30,417 nucleotides of DNA from Clostridia bacterium (GTDB taxonomy: Bacteria; CBDUZB01; JAGLHV01): NCBI GenBank assembly GCA_030595925.1, contig JAUVLC010000021.1, forward strand, positions 1 to 30,417, written 5' to 3'. A program made the position numbers and the translations under genes. The notes beneath the pieces are model-generated. The model searched no databases and had not been told where the DNA came from. It was given only the letters and a program-made list of their open reading frames with translations. This document shows, in pieces, positions 7,079 through 13,098 of this stretch. How positions within the stretch are numbered: the stretch's first letter is position 1; each line of letters starts with the position of its first letter.

Positions 7079-7633
7079 ATGAAAAAAAAACCAAAAATAT
7101 ATGATTGCTATCCTTTATGGATTGTTATTTTTGCAAAGATTCTAATACTTTCGGGTTATGTTGCAGGAGCTTATATAATGTTTAGGTTAAGCCCAATTAT
7201 TGGGATTTTATATGTAGTGTATCTATTTTTTCTTGAGCGTTATTTTTTTAAATCAAAAGAGGATAAAAAAATAGCAGAATATAAAGAAGTAATCAAATTT
7301 AATCCCAATAATGCAAAAGCTCATTATAATCTTGGGGCGATTTATTACATAAAGGGTTTGTTGGATGAAGCGATAGAAGGGTTTAAGAAAGCGATAAGGA
7401 TAGAGCCGGATTTTGCGGAGGCTCATTGCGATCTTGGGGCAATTTATGGTAGGAAAGGTTTGGATGATAGAGCGATAGTAGAATTTAAAGAGGCACTCAG
7501 GATTAATCCTGATTATGTAGATGTGCGTCTTAATCTTGGGTTAGCTTACTACAAGAAAGGGTTGCCGGATGAAGCGATAAAGGAGTTTAAAGAGGTCATT
7601 AAGATGAAACCTGATGATGCGGATGCACATTGA
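7079..7633 (+). CDS. Membrane-anchored TPR protein, probably truncated
   Basis: The protein has 184 residues. Two hydrophobic segments at the N-terminus (about 13-36 and 38-56, LWIVIFAKILILSGYV and IIGILYVVYLFFLE) are followed by three full TPR units plus the start of a fourth (NAKAHYNLGAIYYIKG..., AEAHCDLGAIYGRKG..., VDVRLNLGLAYYKKG..., ending DDADAH). The gene starts 6 nt after the deaminase gene with GAGG in front, so it is translated from the same operon. The last residues are exactly where the next repeat would read AH-Y/x-NLG. The stop comes 8 nt before the right inverted repeat (7641), so the reading frame was probably cut by the element. It resembles the intact 595-residue TPR protein at 26167-27954. 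Role unknown; TPRs usually bind partner proteins. Confidence 0.75.
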   Translation: MKKKPKIYDCYPLWIVIFAKILILSGYVAGAYIMFRLSPIIGILYVVYLFFLERYFFKSKEDKKIAEYKEVIKFNPNNAKAHYNLGAIYYIKGLLDEAIEGFKKAIRIEPDFAEAHCDLGAIYGRKGLDDRAIVEFKEALRINPDYVDVRLNLGLAYYKKGLPDEAIKEFKEVIKMKPDDADAH

Positions 7634-7640
7634 GGGGGAA

Positions 7641-7682
7641 TAGGGGACGTTGCGTACTTTAGGAACTAATTATTCTTTTTAT
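7641..7682 (-). repeat. Right copy of the 42-bp inverted repeat flanking the island
   Basis: Reverse complement of 3427-3468 with one mismatch. On the minus strand it reads the same transposase tail codons (IKRIISS, stop) followed by TACGCAACGTCCCCTA. Beyond it no clear transposase similarity continues, so this copy is a short remnant. Confidence 0.9.
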
Positions 7683-7878
7683 GGACATCTTGGGGGACAA
7701 TACTCTAATAAAAGTCAATAGATAAAAACAACAAAAAAAGGAGTTTCCCAAGGTCAAACTAACCACAAAAATTTCACTCCCCTACAACCCAAAACTAACT
7801 ATTATTTTTACCAAGCCGAACCCTTAAAACCTCCAAAAATTTGAAATGTTGATTTTTATATCGGGGGAAATTTTTTTC

Positions 7879-7907
7879 TTGACAAAAAAAAATGTTTTTG
7901 CTATACT
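7879..7907 (+). promoter_or_regulatory. Promoter of rex
   Basis: A perfect TTGACA (7879-7884) and TATACT (7902-7907) are 17 bp apart. Transcription would begin within the Rex-type operator that follows. It is the best promoter seen before the hydrogenase genes and may serve rex and hydCBA together. Confidence 0.8.
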
Positions 7908-7925
7908 TTGTGAAAATAGTAACAA
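7908..7925 (+). promoter_or_regulatory. Rex operator
   Basis: TTGTGA-AAATAG-TAACAA is an 18-bp partial dyad of the form known for Rex boxes (TTGTKA N6 TMACAA). It begins at the base after the -10 box, so bound Rex would block initiation. NADH, which releases Rex, would then raise expression of rex and probably the NADH-linked hydrogenase downstream. Confidence 0.8.
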
Positions 7926-7938
7926 AGTAGGAGAATTG

Positions 7939-8616
7939 ATGGCTGATAAAATTTGTATTAAAAAAAAATGTTTTTCCCCCGATGTAATAAAAAGACTAAG
8001 TTTATACTTAAGAAATTTAAGAAAAATTAGGAAAGAAAACATTACTGTTATTTCTTCCGCTAAAATAATAGAATTTCTAAATGTCTCTGCCGAACAGTTC
8101 AGAAAGGACTTATCTTACTTTGGAGGATTTGGCAAGCGTGGTGTGGGATACAAAGTAGAAAAGTTAATTAAAGAAATAGAAGCAATTTTAGGGATAAATA
8201 AAAAATGGCCGATAGCGTTAATCGGTGCAGGAAAATTAGGGACTGCTCTTTTAAAATTTGAAGGGTTTTCTAAGTTGAATAGCAGAATTACCTGTGCTTT
8301 CGATAGTGATAAAGGTAAAATCGGAAAAATAATTAACGGTATAAAAATCGAGGATATTAAATCTTTAGGGAAAATAATAAAAGAAAAAGAAATTAAAATT
8401 GCCATAATAACAGCTCCCCCGGAAAAAGCACAGGGGATAGTAGATGAATTGGTTTGTTTAAAGATTAGAGGTATTTTAAATTTTGCGCCGGTTATTCTTA
8501 AAATACCTGATGGGATATTTATATCTAATGTAGATATGGCTTGTGAGTTGGAAAGTTTGCTTTTTTTTGTTAAGCATAAAGACGGGCTCGTAATGACGGA
8601 GACAAAAGCCCAATAA
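7939..8616 (+). CDS. rex: Redox-sensing transcriptional repressor Rex
   Basis: The protein has 225 residues from the ATG at 7939, which has GGAG 7 nt upstream; an in-frame ATG at 7846 lies upstream of the promoter and is not usable. N-terminal winged helix (about 10-80) has the typical 'VSAEQFRKDLSYFGGFGKRG' recognition region. The C-terminal Rossmann NADH-binding domain (about 85-210) has ALIGAGKLGTAL as the GxGxxG motif and AIITAPPEKAQ. Length fits the family (205-230). Rex represses fermentation and hydrogenase genes when NADH is low; its own operator and the adjacent hydCBA genes fit that role. Followed by a 170-bp gap holding a REP hairpin. Confidence 0.92.
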   Translation: MADKICIKKKCFSPDVIKRLSLYLRNLRKIRKENITVISSAKIIEFLNVSAEQFRKDLSYFGGFGKRGVGYKVEKLIKEIEAILGINKKWPIALIGAGKLGTALLKFEGFSKLNSRITCAFDSDKGKIGKIINGIKIEDIKSLGKIIKEKEIKIAIITAPPEKAQGIVDELVCLKIRGILNFAPVILKIPDGIFISNVDMACELESLLFFVKHKDGLVMTETKAQ

Positions 8617-8632
8617 ATTGGGAAACTACAAT

Positions 8633-8697
8633 AATTATAATACAGACTGTTTGCAGGAATGACAGATAAAATACGCAGGCTAAAGCCTGCGGCTACC
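8633..8697 (-). repeat. REP hairpin with partial outer arm
   Basis: REP at 8674-8697: hairpin CGCAGGC-TAAA-GCCTGCG followed by GCTACC, so the GTAG foot is on the minus strand. Upstream (8633-8668) a degraded arm (ATACAGACTGTTTGCAGGA, ATGACAG) matches the arms seen at 24151-24204 and 28893-28938. Lies between rex and hydC. Confidence 0.8.
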
Positions 8698-8785
8698 ACA
8701 TAAAATCTTAGTTAGGATACGGTTTGGTAAGAGTTTCAAATGAGGAGTATTTAAAAATTTATAAGCAAAAGGCGGAGGTATAAGA

Positions 8786-9235
8786 ATGGACAAAGATAAA
8801 CTTAACCAAATAATGGAAAAGTTCCAGGATAAACAGCAGGCATTACTTCCCTGTTTGCATTTTATTCAGGAGGAAGAAGGAAAAATAAGTGAAGAAGTAA
8901 TGAATTTTTTAGCTGAGAATTTAGGTGTTCCCCGGGTGGAAATTTATAGTGTAGTTACTTTTTACTCTATGTTTTCTCTGGAGAAACAAAATAAAAATGT
9001 GATCAGGGTTTGTGCTTCTTTATCCTGCTATCTCAACGGTACGGATAAAATTATTAATGCGTTAAAAGAAATTTTAGGAATAAAAATCGGAGAATCGACC
9101 CCGGATGGAAAGTTTACCTTAGAAGAAGTATCCTGTCTGGGATTGTGTGACCAGGCTCCGGCAATGATGGTTAATGATAAAGAATATGGGAATTTGACCG
9201 AGGATAAAGTGAAGGAGATTATTAAAAGTTATTAG
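8786..9235 (+). CDS. hydC: NADH-dependent [FeFe] hydrogenase, NuoE-like subunit HydC
   Basis: The protein has 149 residues and is the thioredoxin-like [2Fe-2S] subunit of trimeric hydrogenases and complex I (NuoE/HndA). Cluster ligands are visible as VCASLSCYLNG (C-x4-C) and VSCLGLCDQAP (C-x3-C). The N-terminal helical domain (about 1-75: LPCLHFIQEEEGKISEEV and VPRVEIYSVVTFYSMF) is standard. Length matches HydC/NuoE. GGAGG precedes the ATG. First of the three structural genes; it passes electrons between the NADH subunit HydB and the hydrogenase HydA in the cytoplasm. Confidence 0.92.
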   Translation: MDKDKLNQIMEKFQDKQQALLPCLHFIQEEEGKISEEVMNFLAENLGVPRVEIYSVVTFYSMFSLEKQNKNVIRVCASLSCYLNGTDKIINALKEILGIKIGESTPDGKFTLEEVSCLGLCDQAPAMMVNDKEYGNLTEDKVKEIIKSY

Positions 9236-9256
9236 TAAGAAAAATTATGGAGTAAA

Positions 9257-9290
9257 ATCCCCCTGGCCCCCTTTTTCAAAGGGGGGAGAA
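9257..9290. repeat. C-rich/G-rich hairpin between hydC and hydB
   Basis: CCCCCTTT / AAAGGGGG (9267-9274, 9278-9285) is a perfect 8-bp stem with a 3-nt loop. It has no T-run, so it is not a standard terminator. It may tune hydC versus hydB expression or protect a processed end; it resembles dispersed C-tract repeats seen in many environmental genomes. Confidence 0.6.
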
Positions 9291-9351
9291 TGAGGGTGCG
9301 GGCGGGCAGGCAGAATAAAATAAAAGATATAATTAGCGGAAGGAGAAAAAA

Positions 9352-10635
9352 ATGAAAGTAATTTTTAAAAACATAGAAAAAGAGGGTTACACCGGAAACA
9401 TTGAAGATTATGTTGCAGCAGAAGGGTATCAGTCTTTAAAAAAAGTAGTTACTATGGGACCGGAAGAAATTATTTCCGAATTAAAAACATCTAAGTTGGT
9501 AGGCAGGGGAGGAGCGGCTTTTCCGACAGGGCTGAAATGGGAATTTACTAAAAAAAGTCAGGGAAGTCCTAAATATGTAGTTTGTAATGCTGATGAAGGA
9601 GAGCCCGGGACTTTTAAGGACCGGCAGATTTTAGAGAAAGACCCGCATTTATTACTGGAAGGAATGATTATTTGTGGGTTTACTATAAAAGCTGAGACAG
9701 GATTTATTTATATCCGTGGAGAATATAAGCACGCTTACGAGGTATTAGAAAAAGCAATTAAGCAGGCAGAAGAAAAAAACTTTTTAGGAAATAATATTCT
9801 CGGCTCTGATTTTTCTTTTAAGATTAAACTTTATCGGGGTGCAGGGGCTTATGTTTGCGGTGAGGAAACAGCCCTTTTGGATTCCTTAGAGGGGAAAAAG
9901 GGACAGTCACGGGTAAAACCGCCGTTTCCTACTTTTGTGGGATTAAATAATAGTCCTACGGTTTTAAATAATGTAGAAACTTTTGCTAATATATCCGAAA
10001 TTATTTCAAAAGGGGGTAAAAGTTTTTCTCAAATAGGTTCTGCTGATTACCCCGGGACAAAATTGTATTGTCTTTCCGGGGATATTAATAAACCCGGAGT
10101 ATATGAACTTCCGATGAATATTACTTTAGGAGAGTTGATAGAAAATTATGGGGGAGGGGTTAAGGGAAAATTAAAGGCGGTCTTGCCGGGTGGAGTATCC
10201 AGTAGTTTATTAACGGATAAGGATTTAGATGTAACGATGGATTATTCCAGTGTGCAAAAGGCAGGTAGTATGTTAGGTTCGGGAGCGGTTATTGTTATTA
10301 ATCAGGAACGCTGTATGGTGGATATAGCTAAACGATGCAGTGAATTTTTTGATTATGAATCCTGCGGAAAATGTACCCCCTGCCGGGAAGGCACAAAACG
10401 GACACAGGAAATTTTAAATAATTTTGCTAATGGAAAAGGGGAATTAAGTAGTTTAGAGCTTTTGAAAGAATTGCAGGAAGTAATGTATGATACTTCGCGG
10501 TGTGGATTGGGACAGGCGGCACTTAATGTAGTAAGGTCTGCCCAGGAAAAATTTCCCGATGAGTTTGAAGAACATATTACCCAACAGAAATGTAAGCTTA
10601 ATGTTTGTTTAATGAATAAAGGAGGGAATGTTTAA
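9352..10635 (+). CDS. hydB: NADH-dependent [FeFe] hydrogenase, short NuoF-like subunit HydB
   Basis: The protein has 427 residues, the flavin/NADH subunit. The NADH-binding glycine-rich motif is LVGRGGAAFPTGLKWEFT (about 50-67). The FMN-binding region is NADEGEPGTFKDR (81-93) and GAYVCGEETALLDSLEG, and the [4Fe-4S] ligands are ESCGKCTPCREGT plus C in DTSRCGLG. Bifurcating HydB proteins (about 600 residues) add an N-terminal [2Fe-2S] domain and a C-terminal two-[4Fe-4S] ferredoxin domain. Both are missing here. The tail EEHITQQKCKLNVCLMN looks like the start of the linker to that lost ferredoxin domain. This short form is the one described for non-bifurcating NADH-dependent hydrogenases such as Syntrophomonas Hyd1. 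The gap to hydA is 2 nt, and the AAAGGAGG for hydA lies in the last hydB codons. Confidence 0.93.
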   Translation: MKVIFKNIEKEGYTGNIEDYVAAEGYQSLKKVVTMGPEEIISELKTSKLVGRGGAAFPTGLKWEFTKKSQGSPKYVVCNADEGEPGTFKDRQILEKDPHLLLEGMIICGFTIKAETGFIYIRGEYKHAYEVLEKAIKQAEEKNFLGNNILGSDFSFKIKLYRGAGAYVCGEETALLDSLEGKKGQSRVKPPFPTFVGLNNSPTVLNNVETFANISEIISKGGKSFSQIGSADYPGTKLYCLSGDINKPGVYELPMNITLGELIENYGGGVKGKLKAVLPGGVSSSLLTDKDLDVTMDYSSVQKAGSMLGSGAVIVINQERCMVDIAKRCSEFFDYESCGKCTPCREGTKRTQEILNNFANGKGELSSLELLKELQEVMYDTSRCGLGQAALNVVRSAQEKFPDEFEEHITQQKCKLNVCLMNKGGNV

Positions 10636-10637
10636 AA

Positions 10638-12374
10638 ATGTCTAATTTAATAAATTTAACTATTGACGGGCAGAAGGTTCAGGCAGTAAAAGATACGACT
10701 GTTTTTGAAGCGGCTAAAAAAATAAATATTAATATCCCTCATTTGTGTCAGCATGAGGCGTTGTCCATTTACGGTGCTTGCCGGGTTTGTATGGTGGAAA
10801 TTGAAGGAAGGCCGCGATTAGAACCTTCCTGTGCTGTTCCTGTTGAGGAAGGGATGAAGATAACAACTAATAATCAAAGAATCAGAAAATCGCGTAAAAT
10901 GATTGTGGAATTGTTATTGGCTAATCATCCTGAGGATTGTCTTACCTGCGATAGAAACCAGATCTGCGAATTGAGAAAGTTAGCTTATGATTTAGGTATA
11001 AGAAAATTAAGATTTGAAAAAGGAAGAAAGTATGATTATAAAGAAGATACTTCTTCTCCGGCGGTAATCAGAGACCCGAACAAATGTATCTTGTGCGGCC
11101 GTTGTATTAGAGTATGCAAAGAGATTCAGTCGGTAGGGGTAATTGATTTTGTTAACAGGGGAGGACGTACCCAGGTTTTGACTTTTTTTAATCAGGGATT
11201 GGATAATATTGAATGTACTAATTGCGGGCAGTGTATTCTTGCCTGTCCTACCGGGGCATTAAGGGAGAAAACAGTAGTAGATGAGGTTTGGGAAGCAATT
11301 GCTGACCCCAAAAAATTTGTAGTAATGCAGACGGCTCCGGCGGTAAGAGCCGCGATTGGAGAAGAGTTTGGTTTGCCGGCGGGAAGTTTGGTTACCGGGA
11401 AAATGGCAGCAGCTTTAAGAAGATTAGGTTTTGATAAGATATTTGATACACAGTTTACAGCGGATTTAACTATTGTGGAAGAAGCGAATGAATTGGTAGA
11501 AAGAATAACCAATGAAGGAACGTTGCCTTTGATTACTTCCTGCTCTCCGGGTTGGGTAAAATATATTGAACATTTTTTTCCTAAATGTTTAGGGCATGTA
11601 TCTACCTGTAAATCTCCTCAGCAGATGTTTGGGGCAATAGCTAAAACTTACTATGCGGAAAAAATAAATGTAAAGCCGGAAGATATGTATGTTGTTTCCA
11701 TTATGCCTTGTACAGCCAAGAAGTTTGAAGCAAATCGTCCGGAAATGAAAGATTCAGGGGTACAGGATGTTGATGCGGTATTAACTACACGCGAAGCTGC
11801 CAGGATGATTAAAGAGGCAGGAGTAGATTTTGTTAATTTGCCGGATGAGGATTTTGATAAACCGTTAGGAATATCAACCGGGGCGGCGGTAATCTTTGGT
11901 GCTACCGGGGGAGTAATGGAAGCTGCCTTGCGGACGGCATACGAGGTAGTGACCGGAAAAACGTTAGAAAAGGTAGAATTTGAGCAGGTACGGGGAATGG
12001 AATCGATTAAAAAAGCCAGTGTAGTTCTTAACGGCTTAGAAGTAAAAGTAGCCGTAGCTCATGGATTGTCCAATGCTAAATTTTTATTGGAAGAAATTGA
12101 GCAGGGCAAGTCTCCGTATCATTTTATTGAAGTAATGGCTTGTCCCGGAGGATGTTTGGGTGGTGGAGGACAGCCGATGCCTACTAATTTAGAGGTAAGA
12201 AAAGCGCGGGCAGTCAGTATATATCAGGAGGATGAAGGAAAAGCAATCAGAAAATCGCATGAAAATCCGGCTATTAAGGCTCTCTATGAGGAATTTTTAA
12301 AAAAGCCGTTAGGGGAAAAATCTCATCATCTTCTGCATACGCATTATACGGAAAGAGAGATTTATAAAAAATAA
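10638..12374 (+). CDS. hydA: [FeFe] hydrogenase catalytic subunit HydA
   Basis: The protein has 578 residues, the M3-type layout also found in CpI of Clostridium pasteurianum. Residues 1-75 hold a [2Fe-2S] domain (CQHEALSIYGACRVCMVEIEG and PSCAVPV). About 80-120 hold a His-ligated [4Fe-4S] cluster (HPEDCLTCDRNQICELR). About 140-215 hold two [4Fe-4S] clusters (CILCGRCIRVC and CTNCGQCILACPTG). The H-cluster domain follows: L1 TSCSPGWVKY (C302, S303), L2 MPCTAKKFE (C358), L3 EVMACPGGCLGGGGQP (C502, C506). Relative to CpI numbering the offset is a constant 3, and the second L1 cysteine is Ser. It reduces protons or oxidises H2 with electrons from HydB/HydC; cytoplasmic, no signal peptide. A terminator follows at 12465. 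Confidence 0.95.
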   Translation: MSNLINLTIDGQKVQAVKDTTVFEAAKKININIPHLCQHEALSIYGACRVCMVEIEGRPRLEPSCAVPVEEGMKITTNNQRIRKSRKMIVELLLANHPEDCLTCDRNQICELRKLAYDLGIRKLRFEKGRKYDYKEDTSSPAVIRDPNKCILCGRCIRVCKEIQSVGVIDFVNRGGRTQVLTFFNQGLDNIECTNCGQCILACPTGALREKTVVDEVWEAIADPKKFVVMQTAPAVRAAIGEEFGLPAGSLVTGKMAAALRRLGFDKIFDTQFTADLTIVEEANELVERITNEGTLPLITSCSPGWVKYIEHFFPKCLGHVSTCKSPQQMFGAIAKTYYAEKINVKPEDMYVVSIMPCTAKKFEANRPEMKDSGVQDVDAVLTTREAARMIKEAGVDFVNLPDEDFDKPLGISTGAAVIFGATGGVMEAALRTAYEVVTGKTLEKVEFEQVRGMESIKKASVVLNGLEVKVAVAHGLSNAKFLLEEIEQGKSPYHFIEVMACPGGCLGGGGQPMPTNLEVRKARAVSIYQEDEGKAIRKSHENPAIKALYEEFLKKPLGEKSHHLLHTHYTEREIYKK

Positions 12375-12464
12375 AAGCGGATTTTGTATAAAAGAAAAAA
12401 GTGATTCTGAGGAAAGGGCATATTCGTCTGAAACCAAGGGAAAAATAAAGTAAAAAAGATATTT

Positions 12465-12511
12465 TATCCCAACCTTTCAGACAGGATTTGTCGGGAAGGT
12501 TGGGATTTTTT
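12465..12511 (+). terminator. Intrinsic terminator after hydA
   Basis: Stem TCCCAACCTT / AAGGTTGGGA, extended by TC/GG and by GACA/TGTC near the loop, followed by TTTTT. It ends the hydCBA transcript and separates it from the regulator and maturase genes, with an AT-rich gap and repeats after it. Confidence 0.85.
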
Positions 12512-12549
12512 ACGAAAAAAATGACAAATAAAGTATACTAAAATACTGT

Positions 12550-12720
12550 TGTTGTCATTCTGGTGGACAGAATGTATCACAACTCAGATTTTTATGTGGT
12601 AGCCGCAGACTTTAGTCTGCGTTATCACCGGAGAAATTCCGCAGGCTAAAGCCTGCGTCTACCAAAAACGGGATTATGGCAAAGTTTGTTTGCAGGAAAG
12701 TCAAAGATTTTTGACATTAC
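12550..12720. repeat. REP inverted pair with outer arm and RAYT-element right end
   Basis: Outer arm GTCATTCTG...GTATCACAACTCAGA (12553-12589) leads to REP a (12598-12621, GGTAG foot, hairpin CGCAGAC-TTTA-GTCTGCG) and the inverted REP b (12640-12663). The locus closes with TTTTTGACATTAC (12708-12720), which is the right end of the intact RAYT element at 22103-22697. The TM1266-type gene starts 24 nt later. Confidence 0.8.
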
Positions 12721-12744
12721 TATATTTTGGGAGGAGAATAAAAA

Positions 12745-12996
12745 ATGGAAAAAAGATTAGGGTTTGTGGGAATAATAATAGAGGAAAGAGAGGATGTTGC
12801 CCCTATGGTGAATAAAGTTCTTTCGGAGTTTGGGGCAATTATTATTACCCGGACCGGGATTCCTTACCAGAAAAGGGATTGTTGTGTAATAACGTTAATT
12901 GTTGATGCTACTACCGATGAATTGGGGGCATTGACCGGAAAACTGGGTACTATCAAGGGAGTGTCGGTTAAATCAGCATTAGGTAAAAAGGAGTAA
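12745..12996 (+). CDS. TM1266-family iron-only hydrogenase system regulator
   Basis: The protein has 83 residues in a single ACT/NikR-C-like ferredoxin fold: EKRLGFVGIIIEERE, VNKVLSEFGAIIITRTGIPY, CCVITLIVDATTDELGALTGKLG. Small proteins of this TM1266 type occur next to hydF/hydG/hydE in many genomes and are annotated as putative hydrogenase-system regulators. Ligand and mode of action are unknown. GGGAGG precedes the ATG; hydF follows after about 100 nt. Confidence 0.85.
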   Translation: MEKRLGFVGIIIEEREDVAPMVNKVLSEFGAIIITRTGIPYQKRDCCVITLIVDATTDELGALTGKLGTIKGVSVKSALGKKE

Positions 12997-13033
12997 GACT
13001 CAAAGAGCTGCTCTTGTGAGAGAAAAACTTAAA

Positions 13034-13098
13034 AAGGAGGGTAGGGGCGACATGAACTTGTACTGAGCTTGTCGAATGTATGACGCCCGAAAGGCTTA
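13034..13098 (+). promoter_or_regulatory. hydF Shine-Dalgarno displaced by a hairpin insertion
   Basis: The strong AAGGAGGG (13034-13041) lies 57 nt before the hydF ATG. Between them is a hairpin with stem ends GGGCG / CGCCC and ACAT / ATGT, occupying 13044-13087. If folded, it leaves an effective spacing of about 12 nt. The similar hydG leader (CTTAAAAAAGAGGGTA) has its start 7 nt after the purine run. A weak AAAGG (13090-13094) right before the ATG is an alternative. Confidence 0.5.

Noticed and set aside
7846-7938. Upstream ATG extension of Rex
   Set aside because: This region contains the promoter and operator, and the ATG at 7939 has its own GGAG.
8115-8699. Minus-strand frame of 194 codons
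   Set aside because: Antisense shadow of rex that begins inside a REP hairpin (MVAAGFSLR is translated REP).
8701-8785. Possible promoter or Rex site directly before hydC
   Set aside because: No hexamer pair with acceptable spacing and no TTGTGA-type dyad is visible.
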